A stretch of 64,000 nt of DNA, taken from Apoda limacodes (Eukaryota; Arthropoda; Insecta; Lepidoptera; Limacodidae). The stretch spans positions 16,497,001 to 16,561,000 of the forward strand of contig OX291553.1 in the NCBI GenBank assembly GCA_946406115.1. Direction: 5' to 3'. The notes below the pieces were generated by a model, which saw nothing but the letters and a program-made list of their open reading frames with translations, was not told the DNA's origin and did not search any database. Positions 1 through 41,935 of this stretch are shown piece after piece (position 1 is the first letter of the stretch; each line of letters starts with the position of its first letter). A program made the translations under genes and the position numbers.

Positions 1-1449
1 GTCAGATCTAAACAGTCACTAATACAACTATAATACACTACATGCAAAATATCGTATACCTGGACTATGTTCGAGAGCTCGAGATTGGTATGGTTTCGTG
101 CTGTCTCTTTCTGTCTTACAGAAAAATGTATAAGCTATCCTGCTGTCAGTGTCAACGCGCGGTGAGTTTTCGGAAACGGCCCTGGTAATTATGCCTTGGG
201 TGTAGATACAAGAAACATACAAGGTCTTAAAAGCATAATTGAGTAATAATGTCGGAATAGTCGGTACTACTAATTAGCTAATAATCAAAACTGTAAATGT
301 GTTCTAAATATTTATAAGCAGTTTCTCCTGTTATTTGTTCGGTGTAACTTTTTAAAAATATTCTTATAATGTTCTAGATCTTATGTTGTTAAAAAATCGT
401 AGGCAAAACCACTCATAGGAGTTTAAATCCCACACATTCTCCTTTTTCTGAGTATATAATGTAAATTTTTTTAAAAAAAAGTGTGTTTATAGGGAAAATC
501 ATGTTTTTTCTTACCCTGGTTTAAACTACTGCATTGTTAAAATTTAATACTATAATTACACACTAATTTTCTTACATTTCTTATTTTGTAAATAAAATTC
601 TATCCTTAAAAATATCAAAGGATACACAGATCATATCATAAAAGAGAAATTTATTTTTTGGCTTGCCTTTTTTGCATAAAACATTATTGCCTTTTTTGTG
701 AGGTTAGAATTTTGTTTACAAATAAGACAAAAAATAGGATTTAGGTGTCAGTGTAAGTGAAACGGATATAATATTGATTGTATATGCATAACTAATTACA
801 CAACCCTTTTTACCCAATCGTCTCTAACCTGTATGTGGATTAAATATTATTATTATGACAGAGAAATATAAGATACCTTTGAAGAATATAAGTTTATGGT
901 TTGAGGTAACCATTTAGAAACATCTATTATATCCATAATCGCCAAGTTATTTATAAAAGGGTACTTTTAAAACTGGTGCATTATTTTTTTTTAAATATAG
1001 GTGCTATCATGAATATAAATCAAACACAATTATTACACTAATAAAATATTTGCTAGAATTGAATTATAATATTTTACAGCGCAATACGACCCTGTGTATA
1101 AAGGCTGATGCGAATTAATTAATATTAAAAAGCAAAATAAATCTGAAGTATTGTTTGAAGGCCCCAGAACTTTTATACATCGAAAAAAAATATACAAAAA
1201 GAAACTATTTTTATAGTCTTTATATTGCTTTTACAAGTCTCTTATATAAATATAATTAGAAACGACACGAAAAGTTTTCAAGCAAGTCTTAACTAAAATG
1301 TAAACAGAAATTATAAATAAAATTTACATAAATGATAATATTTCTACAAAGATATTCCATGAACTTAGGTAATGTATAAAAAAACATGCTTTGTTTGTGA
1401 TTTGTAAACTCTGATACTATATAATAACTATCAAAACAACAATGTACTT

Positions 1450-1614
1450 AGCGTGAGTTTTTGCGAGTTCGCAACTCTACTATCGCGTTCGCGTATTCAT
1501 TAAAAATCCTGTTAGAAAAAACAGTCTCGAAACGCGTCCGCCAGGGACGCTCCTTCTATTTTATACATTTATTTCGTTGACGCGAACGCGATAGTAGAGT
1601 TAAAAACTTACACT
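1450..1614. mobile_element. Small inverted-repeat element (MITE-like)
   Basis: Left arm AGCGTGAGTTTTTGCGAG... ends in ACTCTACTATCGCGTTCGCG; the right arm is its inverse (ACGCGAACGCGATAGTAGAG then TTAAAAACTTACACT). The inner 21 bp are perfect and the outer part is diverged. There is no coding capacity in about 165 bp. Confidence 0.65.
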
Positions 1615-2326
1615 AGGCACACTGATCTTTGAACAGTTAAATAAAGTTCAGCGTCAAGGTCATAAAATTAAGCACACGTATTGCCTTTTATTTTAGTATA
1701 TTCTCAAACTTATCATGTTTTGGCGACGTTTTGAAAGTGAGACTGGAATGTTAAAAGCATGAAAGCATAGTTCACATTAGGAATCAGGAATCATTGTTTG
1801 TACTTTTCTCAATTAGCCTCTTGTTAAAATAGCCTCTATAGCAAATAAATTACATTTGTGTGTCCCAACTTTAGTTTTAGTACTCTTAATCCAATTCGGT
1901 GTAGTTGTAATACAATAACTGTAGCAAAACATCAACCTACTTACTCGATATTTTTTAAGTTGTTTTTATCTGAGAACTTAATTAATTGAATATTGAATCA
2001 ATAAAAAAACCAAATAAACAATATTTAAATACATACATACGTACAATAATTATGTTAAAATATAAAAATACAAAAAAAAAAAAAAAAAACTTTGCCGTGT
2101 CGCTTCATTCTATTTGGCACATAAAATACACCCTAATTCTGAACAAGAAAGCTATGCATAAGTACATAATGCGATAATTCTAAAAATCAACGAATCAACC
2201 TAAAACTAGAAGCCTAGCTTACGTAAATATTCGAAATATTGAGCAAATGAATGTAAACAACAATATAGAATCATAACTACTCTTGAGTACAATAAAGATT
2301 ACGTCAATTTACCATAACAAAACGAA

Positions 2327-2500
2327 CAGGGTACCTATTATGTGTTTGCATAGACCATATTCGCTAGCGAGTGTAGTTAGATTGTATAAAATGCTGGTTC
2401 ATACAGTATTTCGATAGAGGCGCTGTACACATTTTGCATAGAAGCAAGAAGTACAAACGTAAGCGAGTATCGTCTATGCAAACTAACGGTAGGTAAACTG
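2327..2500. mobile_element. MITE-like element with CAG...CTG ends
   Basis: Terminal inverted repeats of about 41 bp with mismatches start CAGGGTACCTA at the left and, read inverted, CAGTTTACCTA at the right. They share GTTTGCATAGAC and the following ATA/TCGCT. Total 174 bp, non-coding. Confidence 0.65.
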
Positions 2501-4564
2501 ATTACACTTGACAAATTAACACTAAAAATTTGCTATTTAAAATTGCATTGCACTAAAACTTATTAACAACACCGATAATTTTAATAAATTGGAAACACTT
2601 TTCCCATACAATTTTCTTAAAAGATGTTGCATGCAATATAAAATATAGATTCCTTTACATAAATACATACTTGTAGGTTGGGTAGTCAAATATATAAATC
2701 TATCTACCTACCCCCAATTTAATTTTGAGTCCACTAGAACTATTTATACTTGCATCTCTACAGCAATCCGATGTAGCAGTTTTGCACAAAAGTGCTTTCC
2801 GATTTAATCACAGCTAATAAATCTCTTCTCTTAATTTAACACTTGTTTTCAAAGTTTTCTTCTACACATTAAATCTAATTTTATTTAACCTGTGTTATAC
2901 TTAAAATACAAAGCTCTATACATTGTCTTAATTGCAATTCATTACTATAAATAATTGATTTTATCAAAATTTTTATTGCTAATTTAACATCTCTAAGCAA
3001 AATCACAATAAAATATATAAAATAAAAGATGAATAAGTAAATAAATCAACAAACAAATTTTGACTAGCGTATTTATGAGAAATCATAATATTTTTGTCTT
3101 TAAATTTCAGAATTTGACTAGCGTAAACCAATTTCGAAAAAAAAAAAACTTTATAAATATTTAAACATATAATACTACCGATTCATACATAAAATTTAGT
3201 CACAACTTTGGCACAATCATTCATATTATTATTTTTACAATATAATTAGGTACATAAATACTGAAAGGGGAAGACACGGGAAAAGGTATTATTAGGGATA
3301 TGTTTAAAAATACTATTTGTAATCTTATACCTACCACAGTGCAAAATTTATTACTATTTGATTACTTATTTATTGATTTCCAGTAATTAATAATATTGAT
3401 ATAATGAATAAATTGTTTTTTTTTATTATTTATTAAGATACAATTAAGAAGGTAGTCTAACTTATTAGAAATTCTGTCGAATATTTTGGCACAAAATTTT
3501 GTCTTGGCTTTGCGGCACTAACTTGCTTTTCTTCTCTATTTATGTAGTGAGAAGCATATAATAACTCTTATAATTATTCCCTTAATCTATATTAAACTAA
3601 TTTTTTTTGTTACTTTTTGGAAATTGTGTAGATTACCACAGGACTATCAAATATTTCAATCTAACACTAAATACAACGACCAGTCCGGAGAGGGCAGTAA
3701 AAAATAATTCAAATTAATTGTTCTAAAATTACATTAATAAATATTAACTAGGTACTCTCAGAATATTTTTATTATAAATCCACAACAATATTAATGTTAA
3801 ACAAACTTTAACAATCTTTGGCTTTGATCCCTAGACCAATATTATTTTATTCCACATGAATTTCTTCAGTAGCCAATATATGCAGTGTATACAAAGAGAT
3901 CTTTATAGTCCAAAAATTAGATTTAATTAAAAGACTATCACATTAGCAATACTAATTCTTTATCCATCTAAATTCAATTTGTGATTATAGATGATTTCAT
4001 AATGTTATACAGAATCAACTTCCATTTCCTCTTTAATGTAAGTTACTTAAAGGATTTGATCCCATCGGTTTCGTATCGTTGCACCGAGTAATGCAACAGT
4101 TACTGTAACACTTAATTTTGTGTGTCTTTACAATTACTCTATTTACAAATATTGTCTTTAACCCTCTCACTCTGTTCTCTAAACTAATTCTACACTACGC
4201 CAGCAGTTTCGAGGTCGTTTTTTTCCGCATCTACTGCTATCACCTATACCACGACTCTCGATTCCTAACTTTGAACATTTTATTTATTTATGGTCTTTAT
4301 TACTGATTATAATTTCAAATAAACAAATATTAAATTAATCAAAACACGTCCGCTTAAATCCATAGTAAATTCGATCAGCTTAACTAACTCTTGCAGAATA
4401 TTATAAAAATCATTCGCGAACGGCGAAAAGTAAACGGTGACCATATACAAAATTGATATCCAATCATAAAGTGCTCTGTGCAATCGAATATTAAATTCAC
4501 CGTTCGCGAATCAAACATTTCTAAATCGTCAGTCATTTTTATTCCTTTCATTATTACAATATCC

Positions 4565-4912
4565 TTAAGGCGCAGTTACTACCTAACTAGCGCCACCAAG
4601 ACATGCTTTATTTCCTAGTTGTACTAAAAGCATTTCTAAAATGTTACAAACTTATTATTTGGAACTAGTTGTTGGCTATTTTTAGAACGTTGTGTTTTTT
4701 TTAGAACCTACCTGTTAGTATACCTAAAAACAGCCACATTTAGCAGAAATGCTATCTACAACTCATAGGTATATTCTAGAAACGATTTAAAACGTTCTAA
4801 AAATAGTTAATTTTAAATAATTAATTTGTAACATTTTTAAAATATGTTTTGTGTAAAGAGGACATAAAGAATATCTTTTGGCGACTCAAGATAGGAAGTC
4901 ACCGCGCCTTAA
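4565..4912. mobile_element. TTAA-flanked inverted-repeat element
   Basis: TTAA occurs at 4565-4568 and 4909-4912. The internal ends are GGCGCAGTTACTACCTAACT and, inverted, GGCGCGGTGACTTCCTATCT, an imperfect terminal repeat of about 29 bp. Inside, a perfect 16-bp inverted pair (CTATTTTTAGAACGTT at about 4675 and its inverse near 4791) makes a secondary stem. TTAA targets are used by piggyBac-type elements; the family is not recognised. Confidence 0.55.
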
Positions 4913-5192
4913 GTAGCGTGTCAAGGAATGACACACTCCAACCAATCATATACAGTGGAGAATAAATATAAGAATATCTAAAATACGTATTAACTTGTAA
5001 CAAATGTAAACATACATTCAGCTAGATTTCTAGAATTTGCCAATTGTTTTCCCATTTTAGACATAATTTTGGTCTCACCATTCATTTGAAGTAATAGAAC
5101 GAAGCCAGATTCCCATAAAGCGGTTGCATGAAGTGTGGGCGCTGGGTGTAAGATTTGTATGCAACGCCCGAGGACTGGCCGCGAAGCCCCAT

Positions 5193-35144
<29,952 letters not shown>

Positions 35145-35281
35145 GCTGGAGGAGGAGTCCTTTGTGTCTCGCGGAATATTGGCAGCTTACAGGACTACGT
35201 GAAGGTGGACTCAGGGGGCACTCCACTCAATCTAATGTCTGGGACTCTGGGACGCTTGGCACTCACTGCAGGCAGGGTAAG
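35145..35281 (-). other. 5' UTR part of the start-codon exon
   Basis: The acceptor CCTGTTTTCCAG ends at 35282, giving an exon start at 35281; a second possible acceptor (CTGCCTGCAG) would start it at 35265. Reading upstream in the frame of the ATG at 35144, a TAA stop is reached 15 codons before it, so translation does not extend further 5' in this exon. This supports the chosen start. Confidence 0.65.
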
Positions 35282-35673
35282 CTGGAAAACAGGCGTAATT
35301 TCAAAAGGGATGTCATAAGGTTTCAAGCTTACTAAAGGTAAGGGGAAATGGGTGCTCAGCTTTATCCTGAGCGAAGCTACTTAGGTACCTTTTAATATCT
35401 ATATAATTGTAATCAGTAGCAAGCGTAACGGACTGAGGGCGGCGAATGAGGATCTCAACACAATTATAAACTAACAGGTCTTGTCGACCGGATTCTGTGG
35501 TTGTAATGTGAGTGAGCCTGCTCCGGCTTGTGAACCGTTACTTGAACTCGGAGTACTTGTTCCCGACATAACCTCAGAGACGCGCCTCATGGCTAGTCAA
35601 CTGCCGGGTTATCGATCCCACAAATCCCAAACAAATTCCTTAGACCTGACATCGCGCTATGGCATTAACTTAC
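35282..35673 (-). other. First (5' UTR) intron
   Basis: About 390 bp with GTAAGT donor and CCTGTTTTCCAG acceptor. A plus-strand open frame of 75 codons at 35481-35708 overlaps it; I regard it as chance. Confidence 0.45.
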
Positions 35674-35840
35674 CTCGTTCAGTTTTCCAACATGCAACAA
35701 TAACATAACAAATCTTATCACTATTATTATCACGAATTTGTGTATAAAATCACACTTATCACAATTTTTTTTATATTAAAAACAATAAAATCACAAAACT
35801 CCGTCAATATGACGCGTCGGCAAAGGATTGAATGAACTGA
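35674..35840 (-). promoter_or_regulatory. Candidate non-coding first exon and promoter region of the KH gene
   Basis: A strong donor (GAACGAG then GTAAGT on the minus strand) lies at 35674/35673. It pairs well with the acceptor at 35282-35283 upstream of the coding start, so a short leader exon probably ends at 35674. The 5' boundary cannot be read directly. A TCAGT initiator-like pentamer occurs on the minus strand near 35836, inside a locally GC-richer stretch that includes GACGCG. The start site is inferred only; transcript data would be needed to place it. Confidence 0.4.
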
Positions 35841-35987
35841 AGTGAACGAATGAAACTATTATCTGGGAAGGGAATGGAACGAATGAAATAAATAAAAGAA
35901 ACAGTGTTTCCACTGACAGGTTTTAGTTTTGCCGTAAATTCTTTAAAAATCTTTAAAAAATAGTCTTGAAGAATTATTGCTATAGTT

Positions 35988-36166
35988 ACCTAGGACTTTA
36001 TTGGAAACAGTCTCAAGCTATTCGAACTCTGGAATTCGAAAGAAAATTGTGTATAAGTAATATAATATGTGGTTTTGAGAGGTAACTCAGACTTTAATAC
36101 ATTTTTGTCTTGTACTCCAGAGTCCGAATAGCTCTAGCTAGACTATTCCCAATAACCTCCTAAATA
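35988..36166. mobile_element. Inverted-repeat element just upstream of the KH gene
   Basis: The left arm TTATTGGAAACAGTCTCAAG continues to CTATTCGAACTCTGGA; the right arm inverted reads TTATTGGGAATAGTCTAG and GCTATTCGGACTCTGGA. Arms are about 40 bp around a centre of roughly 80-100 bp. It lies 150-300 bp from the inferred first exon. Confidence 0.6.
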
Positions 36167-36312
36167 AAATGTTTAAAAATATTACCAAAAGGGGAAAATT
36201 AGTCACGAAATAATGTCAGGATAGACAATAGATAATAGGGTAATAAAAATATACTTTTATGTGCAATTAAACCAATTTTCCCAAAAAATCCTTCCCGTAT
36301 GGCATATTAAAG

Positions 36313-36750
36313 GGGGCGTTCGTTCTGGGATTAAGAGTTTCCACGAATGATACTTTCACACTTTTGATAACGCCAGTTTTGCCACCGACACCTACCGTTC
36401 GTGTAGCTTTGAAACGTTACTAACAAAATTTTTGGTTACGAAACTTGCAAAACGAACGGTTGACGTACACACACTACGATAAAACACACACACACTTCCA
36501 TAAACAATGCATATGTATAGGCAGTTTGACAGATTAACACAAAAACCCCACCTCCAAGGCATGGGTCTAAAGTTTCTTTTTTCGGTGGCAGAAGTGACAA
36601 AAATAACAAAAATATCGTAAACGAACGCATGACAGTTTGTTTCAGATGATACCAAAATTTTGATATTTTTGATACCAATGCTAAACGAACATAAGACAGG
36701 TGACATAAGTAATGAAAATAATGATTCTGCATCCCAGAACGAACGCGCCC
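36313..36750. mobile_element. GGGGGCGTTCGTTCTGGGAT element
   Basis: Terminal repeats GGGGGCGTTCGTTCTGGGAT and, inverted, GGGCGCGTTCGTTCTGGGAT are set 438 bp apart, with TTAA just outside the left end. Two overlapping minus-strand open frames of about 140 codons fall inside, but neither shows a family motif. Confidence 0.7.
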
Positions 36751-36983
36751 AAAAATGGCAAAAGCTATGAGAATGGATACATTGAGAAGAACGAGCAAAA
36801 AACGAAGGCATGGATACAAATCTTTAAGCCATAAGAGATTTGTTTTTTTTTTTTTAATGAGAAGGCGTGAATACAATTCTTTGATCCTAGCCTAAAGATA
36901 AAATCTTAGTATGTATGTTGTATCTTTTCTTTATATTTGATTTTTACAATAATTTTATAATTAATTTTTTACTCTGCACTAGA

Positions 36984-38577
36984 GGGGAAGGTTGCTATGA
37001 ATCGACCATTGAACTTTACGACCTCATATCTCAAAAATTATAAGTGATAAATAGAAACCAGTTTATTATTTTTATTTCGTAGAAACTTTATCTATAATAA
37101 ACAAATGCACAAACGATTCGGTCTCACACTTTTAGATAAAAATAAAAACTAAATCTTGGGCTGTTGCCTTATTTGGACCATGGGCACCTTTATTGGACCG
37201 CAAGGTTGCCATCAATTGACTTAAAAAAAATGTTCTTAAAGTCCAATCCAAGCTAGTCAGAATAATTATCAATATTACTTAATTATGTCAAACGAGGACA
37301 AATTATATTAATAGTTATAGTTATTTTTAATACTGTATTATTAATAACTTTATTTAAAAATTAGTATACATTATTAATTTTACAGAAGTAGTAGTTAGTA
37401 GTAAGTAAGAGTAATTAAATCTCATTTTTCACTTAATATGAAAAATATAGAAATCAACAAAATAGAAACTAAAGTCACTTGCAATAACTGCAAAGTTAAT
37501 TAACATTTTGTATTTATTTAAGCATTATATTTAAAAATTAAATGTTATAAAATGTTTGACTCCAATTAATCTTCGTTTCAGTGTTGCTATTGGGACTTCG
37601 AATATATTACTTGCCTAATTAAATTTAATCCTCCTTTAATTACTTATTGATTCTATAGCAAGCTGCATTTGTTTCATTACATGCGAAGTACTTCCTTATT
37701 TTAGGTGACATTCTGGAATTTAGAATAATACCTAATCGTAATTAGTTATGACCAAAAAATTGCAATTAAAAGTTTCTATGATTGGAACGGTTCATCGGTG
37801 GAACTCTCTCAGGGTCTAATGATGACAACAAGACACTCATTAAGAAAAAATAACGAAAATATACATGGACATGATCAGAAGAAATTGGAAAACACGCACA
37901 GAGTCACAATCAAATTGCTTAATATATTTTAATAGTGCACAGGGACAAATATAATTACAATGATACTTACATAAAATTTTCCTGAGTTAAATTATTAGAT
38001 TTTTAGGGCGTTCCATTTGGCGATTTTTTAACACTAAGTAGCAGAATTTTTAGCGTTTTTGGAAGCAAAATCTTATGTTGACTTTTAACGTTTCTTTAGA
38101 GCGGTTTTGCTACTAATTGTTGCTACCAAAAACCCATGTTACGCTACTTTTTGACAGCTGTCAAATGTGAAAGTGAATCTTTTGAGAAAAATACTTATAA
38201 CCTTGTTTTTTTTTTAAAAAAAGTTAATGTTTGCATTATGAACTATATTTCTTTGTTATTATCTACAAAGAAATCAAAATAAAATACTTAAACATATACA
38301 CACACGGAACTGTCTAAAAATGACGCGAAGCTCGTTTCGTTTTGACAATAATAGCGCCGCTGAAATTATCAGATGCGCTCAAACGGAACGGGTAGGTGGT
38401 GCTAAAATGAGGTTTTACTATTAAATTTTAACACGGCTCAGAAGGAACGCCCTTTTTGGGTGCAACTGAGTTGCCAGACTCGTTTTGACTAGTTATGGTG
38501 TTGCTAACTTGCACAATTTTGGTAATACTTCGGTGGTCCGATAACAGCGCTAGTCCAATGGTCGCAACCTTCCCCGA
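36984..38577. repeat. Possible larger element with GGGGAAGGTTGC ends, hosting a MITE
   Basis: GGGGAAGGTTGCTATGAATC at the left and, inverted, GGGGAAGGTTGCGACCATTG at the right form 12-bp terminal repeats about 1.6 kb apart; GACCATTG/CCATTGGAC-like words recur near both ends. The intact MITE at 38005-38453 lies near the right end. The interior is AT-rich without a protein. Confidence 0.4.
38005..38453. mobile_element. AGGGCGTTCC element, copy 2 (complete ends)
   Basis: Perfect 10-bp ends AGGGCGTTCC and GGAACGCCCT, with the same interior order as the copy at 26813-27090 (TTGCTACCAAAAACCCATGT, GACAGCTGTCAA, CTCGTTTCGTTTTGACAATA). 449 bp, non-coding. Confidence 0.75.
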
Positions 38578-38780
38578 TATACTTCATTAACTACAGACTA
38601 TCGAATAAATGTTCCTAGAATACCCATCTCAACTAGTAACAAACGACCAAAGAGTCAAGATATAATCAGAGGTTCGGTACCAACGAGTATTTTACGAGTG
38701 CTATAATCATTCAAAAGTCTACATTTCATTTGATATTCACCATTTTTGTCAACTTTGTCATTGAGGCGCAAGGGGTGATA

Positions 38781-38942
38781 AGGTGCGTTCTGTTCACTGC
38801 TTCAATGCTTTTAATGTCATAATCAAGCCAAGTTTAAAAGACAAATTCTGTATACACGGTACTAATCGTGGCACATTCTCTTTGGTTGGATTTTTGACAT
38901 TAAACGCATAATGTACATTATGTCGGTGAACAAAACGCCACT
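38781..38942. mobile_element. Small inverted-repeat element, AGGTGCGTTCTGTTCAC ends
   Basis: The left end AGGTGCGTTCTGTTCACTG and right end (inverted AGTGGCGTTTTGTTCACCG) match with few differences; AATGTCAT-type sequence lies inside both arms. About 160 bp. Confidence 0.55.
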
Positions 38943-39620
38943 CGAGTCTCTTTATATCCTTCATACCCGCGCGCTTTTAAAAAAAAAATCAAAATCAAAA
39001 TTTATTTATTTCGACCATCAAGGATCATAAAATATGGGTACAAGAACAAAATTATGTCATAAAATTACTAAAATAATACAAATATAAAATAACTAATGTA
39101 CTTTTCAAAGTATCTCCTACAATAACTAAAATACTACAAATTTTAATTAATTAATTATTATACATTACATTATTTATTATTAATTAGTACGTATATTATT
39201 ATTATATATTATCTGCATGGTTTATGTACTGACAGTCAAATCTTACTGAAAATACTTTCAGGATAATGTTTAGGCTGAGGCAAACCCTGCGCAGCAGGGA
39301 CGTGCAATGTGCATTGCTTACGTTATATAAAAGCAGTCTTCGCGGGTATTCGGCAAACATCCCTGACGCATATCAAAATCGAGGCAGTCCCAACAGATTC
39401 CGAGAAGCATTATTATACTGCACTCGCAAAGCGCTATATTGCTTTTTAGTATAATCGGCCCACAGGCTACTTGCGTAGAAGGAGGTACAAAATGCCCTAA
39501 AAAGTGTTGCCTCTTTCTCTGTTTATCGTTGTGTAACCAAACCTCGCATATCTATACGTATATGTATCGCTTGGACCGTTTATTTTGACAATTAGTTCTT
39601 GTATGCCGTATCTTTCCTTT

Positions 39621-39835
39621 TTAGGGTTCCGTACCCGATGGGTAATTAGGAACCCTATTACTAAGGCTCCGCTGTCCGTCCGTCCGTCCGTCCGTCCGTC
39701 TGTCACCAGGCTGTAACTCATGAACCGTGATAGTTAGTCAGATGAAATTTTCACAGAAGATGTATTTCTGTTGCCGCTATAACAACAAATAATAAAAAAT
39801 AGAATAAAATAAATATTTAAGGGGGCTCCGATACA
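39621..39835 (+). repeat. GGGTTCCGTA repeat, 3' truncated, with GTCC microsatellite
   Basis: Begins TTAGGGTTCCGTACCCGAT and includes a run of GTCC units (about 39675-39700), the CTCATGAACCGTGATAG block and TTTTCACAGAAGATGTATTT. It stops after the GGGGGCTCC block without the CGCACTTGGCC tail. Confidence 0.7.
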
Positions 39836-41389
39836 ACAATTTATAATAATTAATTTAAATAATAATTATAATATTTTTTTTGCTCGATACTGATATCGGC
39901 AACAGGTAGACGCTTCGCGCGTCCGGTTATTTAGTTAATGAGGTGCTCCATACGCCTAAACCCCGTAATGTCCGCGCATGCGAGGGGTTAAAATATGCAC
40001 AGAATATTTAGTTATATAGTCACTTTAAAAATCAATAACTAAATTAAAATAAAACAAATATTAAGGGGGGCTTATTTCTTTTCCATACTTAATAAGCAGG
40101 CGCCCAATTAACTGGCTAATTTAACCAGATGGCTGCGACATATACATTATGAAAAAATGGATTATAACTTTGCTAAAAGTATTTGCGGTTAATTAAAGGA
40201 ACACCATGCAAAACTAATAACAGGACTTTAACCACTTGGGTTTGTAGATACGGATTGGGGAACTAACTAGGTACTTGCTAATGAGCAAATAGTTAATATA
40301 TTTAAAGATTAAGTATAATTATAAGTAAAATGTAAACGGAATTGAATCATAAATTAATAATCGCCAGTTGTTATCATGAATAACAATTGTAACTTTACCT
40401 ATAAAAAGTTCTAGGTAGTTCTATTTATTTTGGTAGCTCGGTATGTGGATATGAATCTAAGCAGGATCTTCAACTACACCGATTTTTCGTGTCGATAGCA
40501 TTTTTAGTTCCTGAAAAAAAAACAGCCGCCGCGCCGTGGCAAACAGGGGTAAGAACATCACATCGAACGTCACAAGGGTTTGACTAGGGCCAGACGAGGC
40601 CGATATGGCCTTTCGCTATAGACCGTAAAAGTGGACGGGACAGCTTTGAAAGCTCTATAGGTAAGGTAACTGTAATGTGGTTTGGGTAAAAACATATATG
40701 TTTATTGTACGTGATTGGAATTTGTTTTTACCCAAATTGACGTCACACTTCTACGGTCGGTAAAAGTTGCTCTGTAGCTGCCTATGTTAAGAGGATCAGA
40801 AATTACATGAAATTATGAAGAATTGCAGTCACCGAAATAAGGTGGAATTATTATAAGGCTGTACAAACGGACGAACGACGGACATAACCACACTGTAAGG
40901 GCTGCTTTTTTTATCATTTGGCTAAGGCACCGTAAAATTTAATATTCTATAAAAACTTTTTATCTTATTTGAATAGATTTTCGCAGGTGAAATCACTGTA
41001 ATTTTTGCTACAGGGATATTTAGATATTGGTAGAAAATTTAACCTAGTTTCCTCTATTCAATTTTATAGTATCTATACTATATTTAATTTTTCACCCCAA
41101 TTGAGAATTCTTCATAAAGAATAATAGGTTTTGTTCAAGTTCGAGACTTTTTATAAGCTGTTAGCGTGCGTTTCGGCGGTAGCGATTGTAAAAATGTTAT
41201 TATCTGACGATGCAGATTGTTTAGTAAAGTTACCTATATGAGAAATTTGATCTTCAGTTGGTTAGGTAATGACGTGACGCTTCTATGATCGCTATCGCCA
41301 TTGTCTACACTTGTTTAGAGGCCCTTGATCGTGCTATAGTCCCACCGCAAGTACCGCGCCCGATGCTTTAGGCACAGCTTATACTACTA

Positions 41390-41935
41390 GCTTTTGCCCG
41401 CGGTTTCACCCACCCTAAATTCGGCTATCGTTTTAGGATTTCAACGGCAACTAATTTTGTAACTTTTCTTTAACGGGAATTATAGAACAAAAAACCGGCT
41501 CACACTTGACGTTTTCAAGTAGTCTATGTCCTTCCCCGGGACTCAAATTTGCTCGCGATTCTACCCGCCCTTAATTCGCTTAGTGGATTAGGATTTCAAC
41601 GCCAACTTCTCAAATATAAAAAAAAAACGACCCACAGTTGCCGTTTTCAAGTAGCCTATGTCCTTCCCCGGGCTCAAACTATCTCCATGCCAAATTTGCC
41701 TGCGTTTCCACCCGCCTTAAATTCAGTTATCGGTGTAGGATTTCAACGTCAGCTCTTCAATTATAAAAAAAACCGACTCACACTTGACATTTTTAAGTAG
41801 CTTAATATGTCCTTTCTCGGGACTTAAGTTACTTCCATGCGAAATTTCATCTTGATAGGTACAGTGGTTTAAGCGTGAAGAGGTAACAGATAGACAGTTA
41901 GTTTCGCATTTATAATTTTAGTATGAATATTCTTC
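41390..41935 (+). repeat. Retroelement 3'-tail in three tandem copies
   Basis: A unit of about 130-150 bp repeats three times. Each has a CACCC/CGCCC...TAAATTC-like block, GGATTTCAACG(G/C)CAAC, ACTCACA-like TTGACGTTTTCAAGTAG and TGTCCTTCCCCGGG. The third unit continues into TTTAAGCGTGAAGAGGTAAC and TTCGCATTTATAATTT. CTAGCTTTTGCCCGCGG marks the start. Single copies occur at 44.3-44.5 and 45.07-45.33 kb. Confidence 0.7.

Larger units (their letters stand above)
1..5192. other. AT-rich downstream region; possible distal 3' UTR
   Basis: No protein gene is visible. The stretch is strongly AT-rich with many AATAAA hexamers on the minus strand, so the end of the distal 3' UTR cannot be placed. It contains the inverted-repeat elements listed at 1450, 2327 and 4565, a small 12-13-bp inverted repeat at about 4413-4509, and a 16-bp direct repeat containing TTGACTAGCGTA near 3056 and 3113. 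The low density of recognisable transposons compared with the rest of the window is compatible with a long UTR but does not prove it. Confidence 0.5.
38578..41380. other. Repeat-rich intergenic stretch, no gene
   Basis: Contains the element at 38781-38942, a LINE-tail-like A-rich segment from 38988 (AAAATCAAAATCAAAATTTA), a GGGTTCCGTA repeat at 39621-39835, an inverted pair near 40.68-40.74 kb (TTTGGGTAAAAACA and its inverse) and a minus-oriented decayed repeat end at 40.78-40.93 kb. No coding exon with splice support was found. Confidence 0.5.

Noticed and set aside
35481..35708. 75-codon plus-strand open frame near the promoter
   Set aside because: No start context or protein family, and it overlaps the inferred 5' UTR intron and its donor on the other strand.
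36392..36876. Overlapping minus-strand open frames of 139 and 146 codons
   Set aside because: They lie inside or across an inverted-repeat element (36313-36750), overlap each other in different frames, and show no domain or plausible gene structure.
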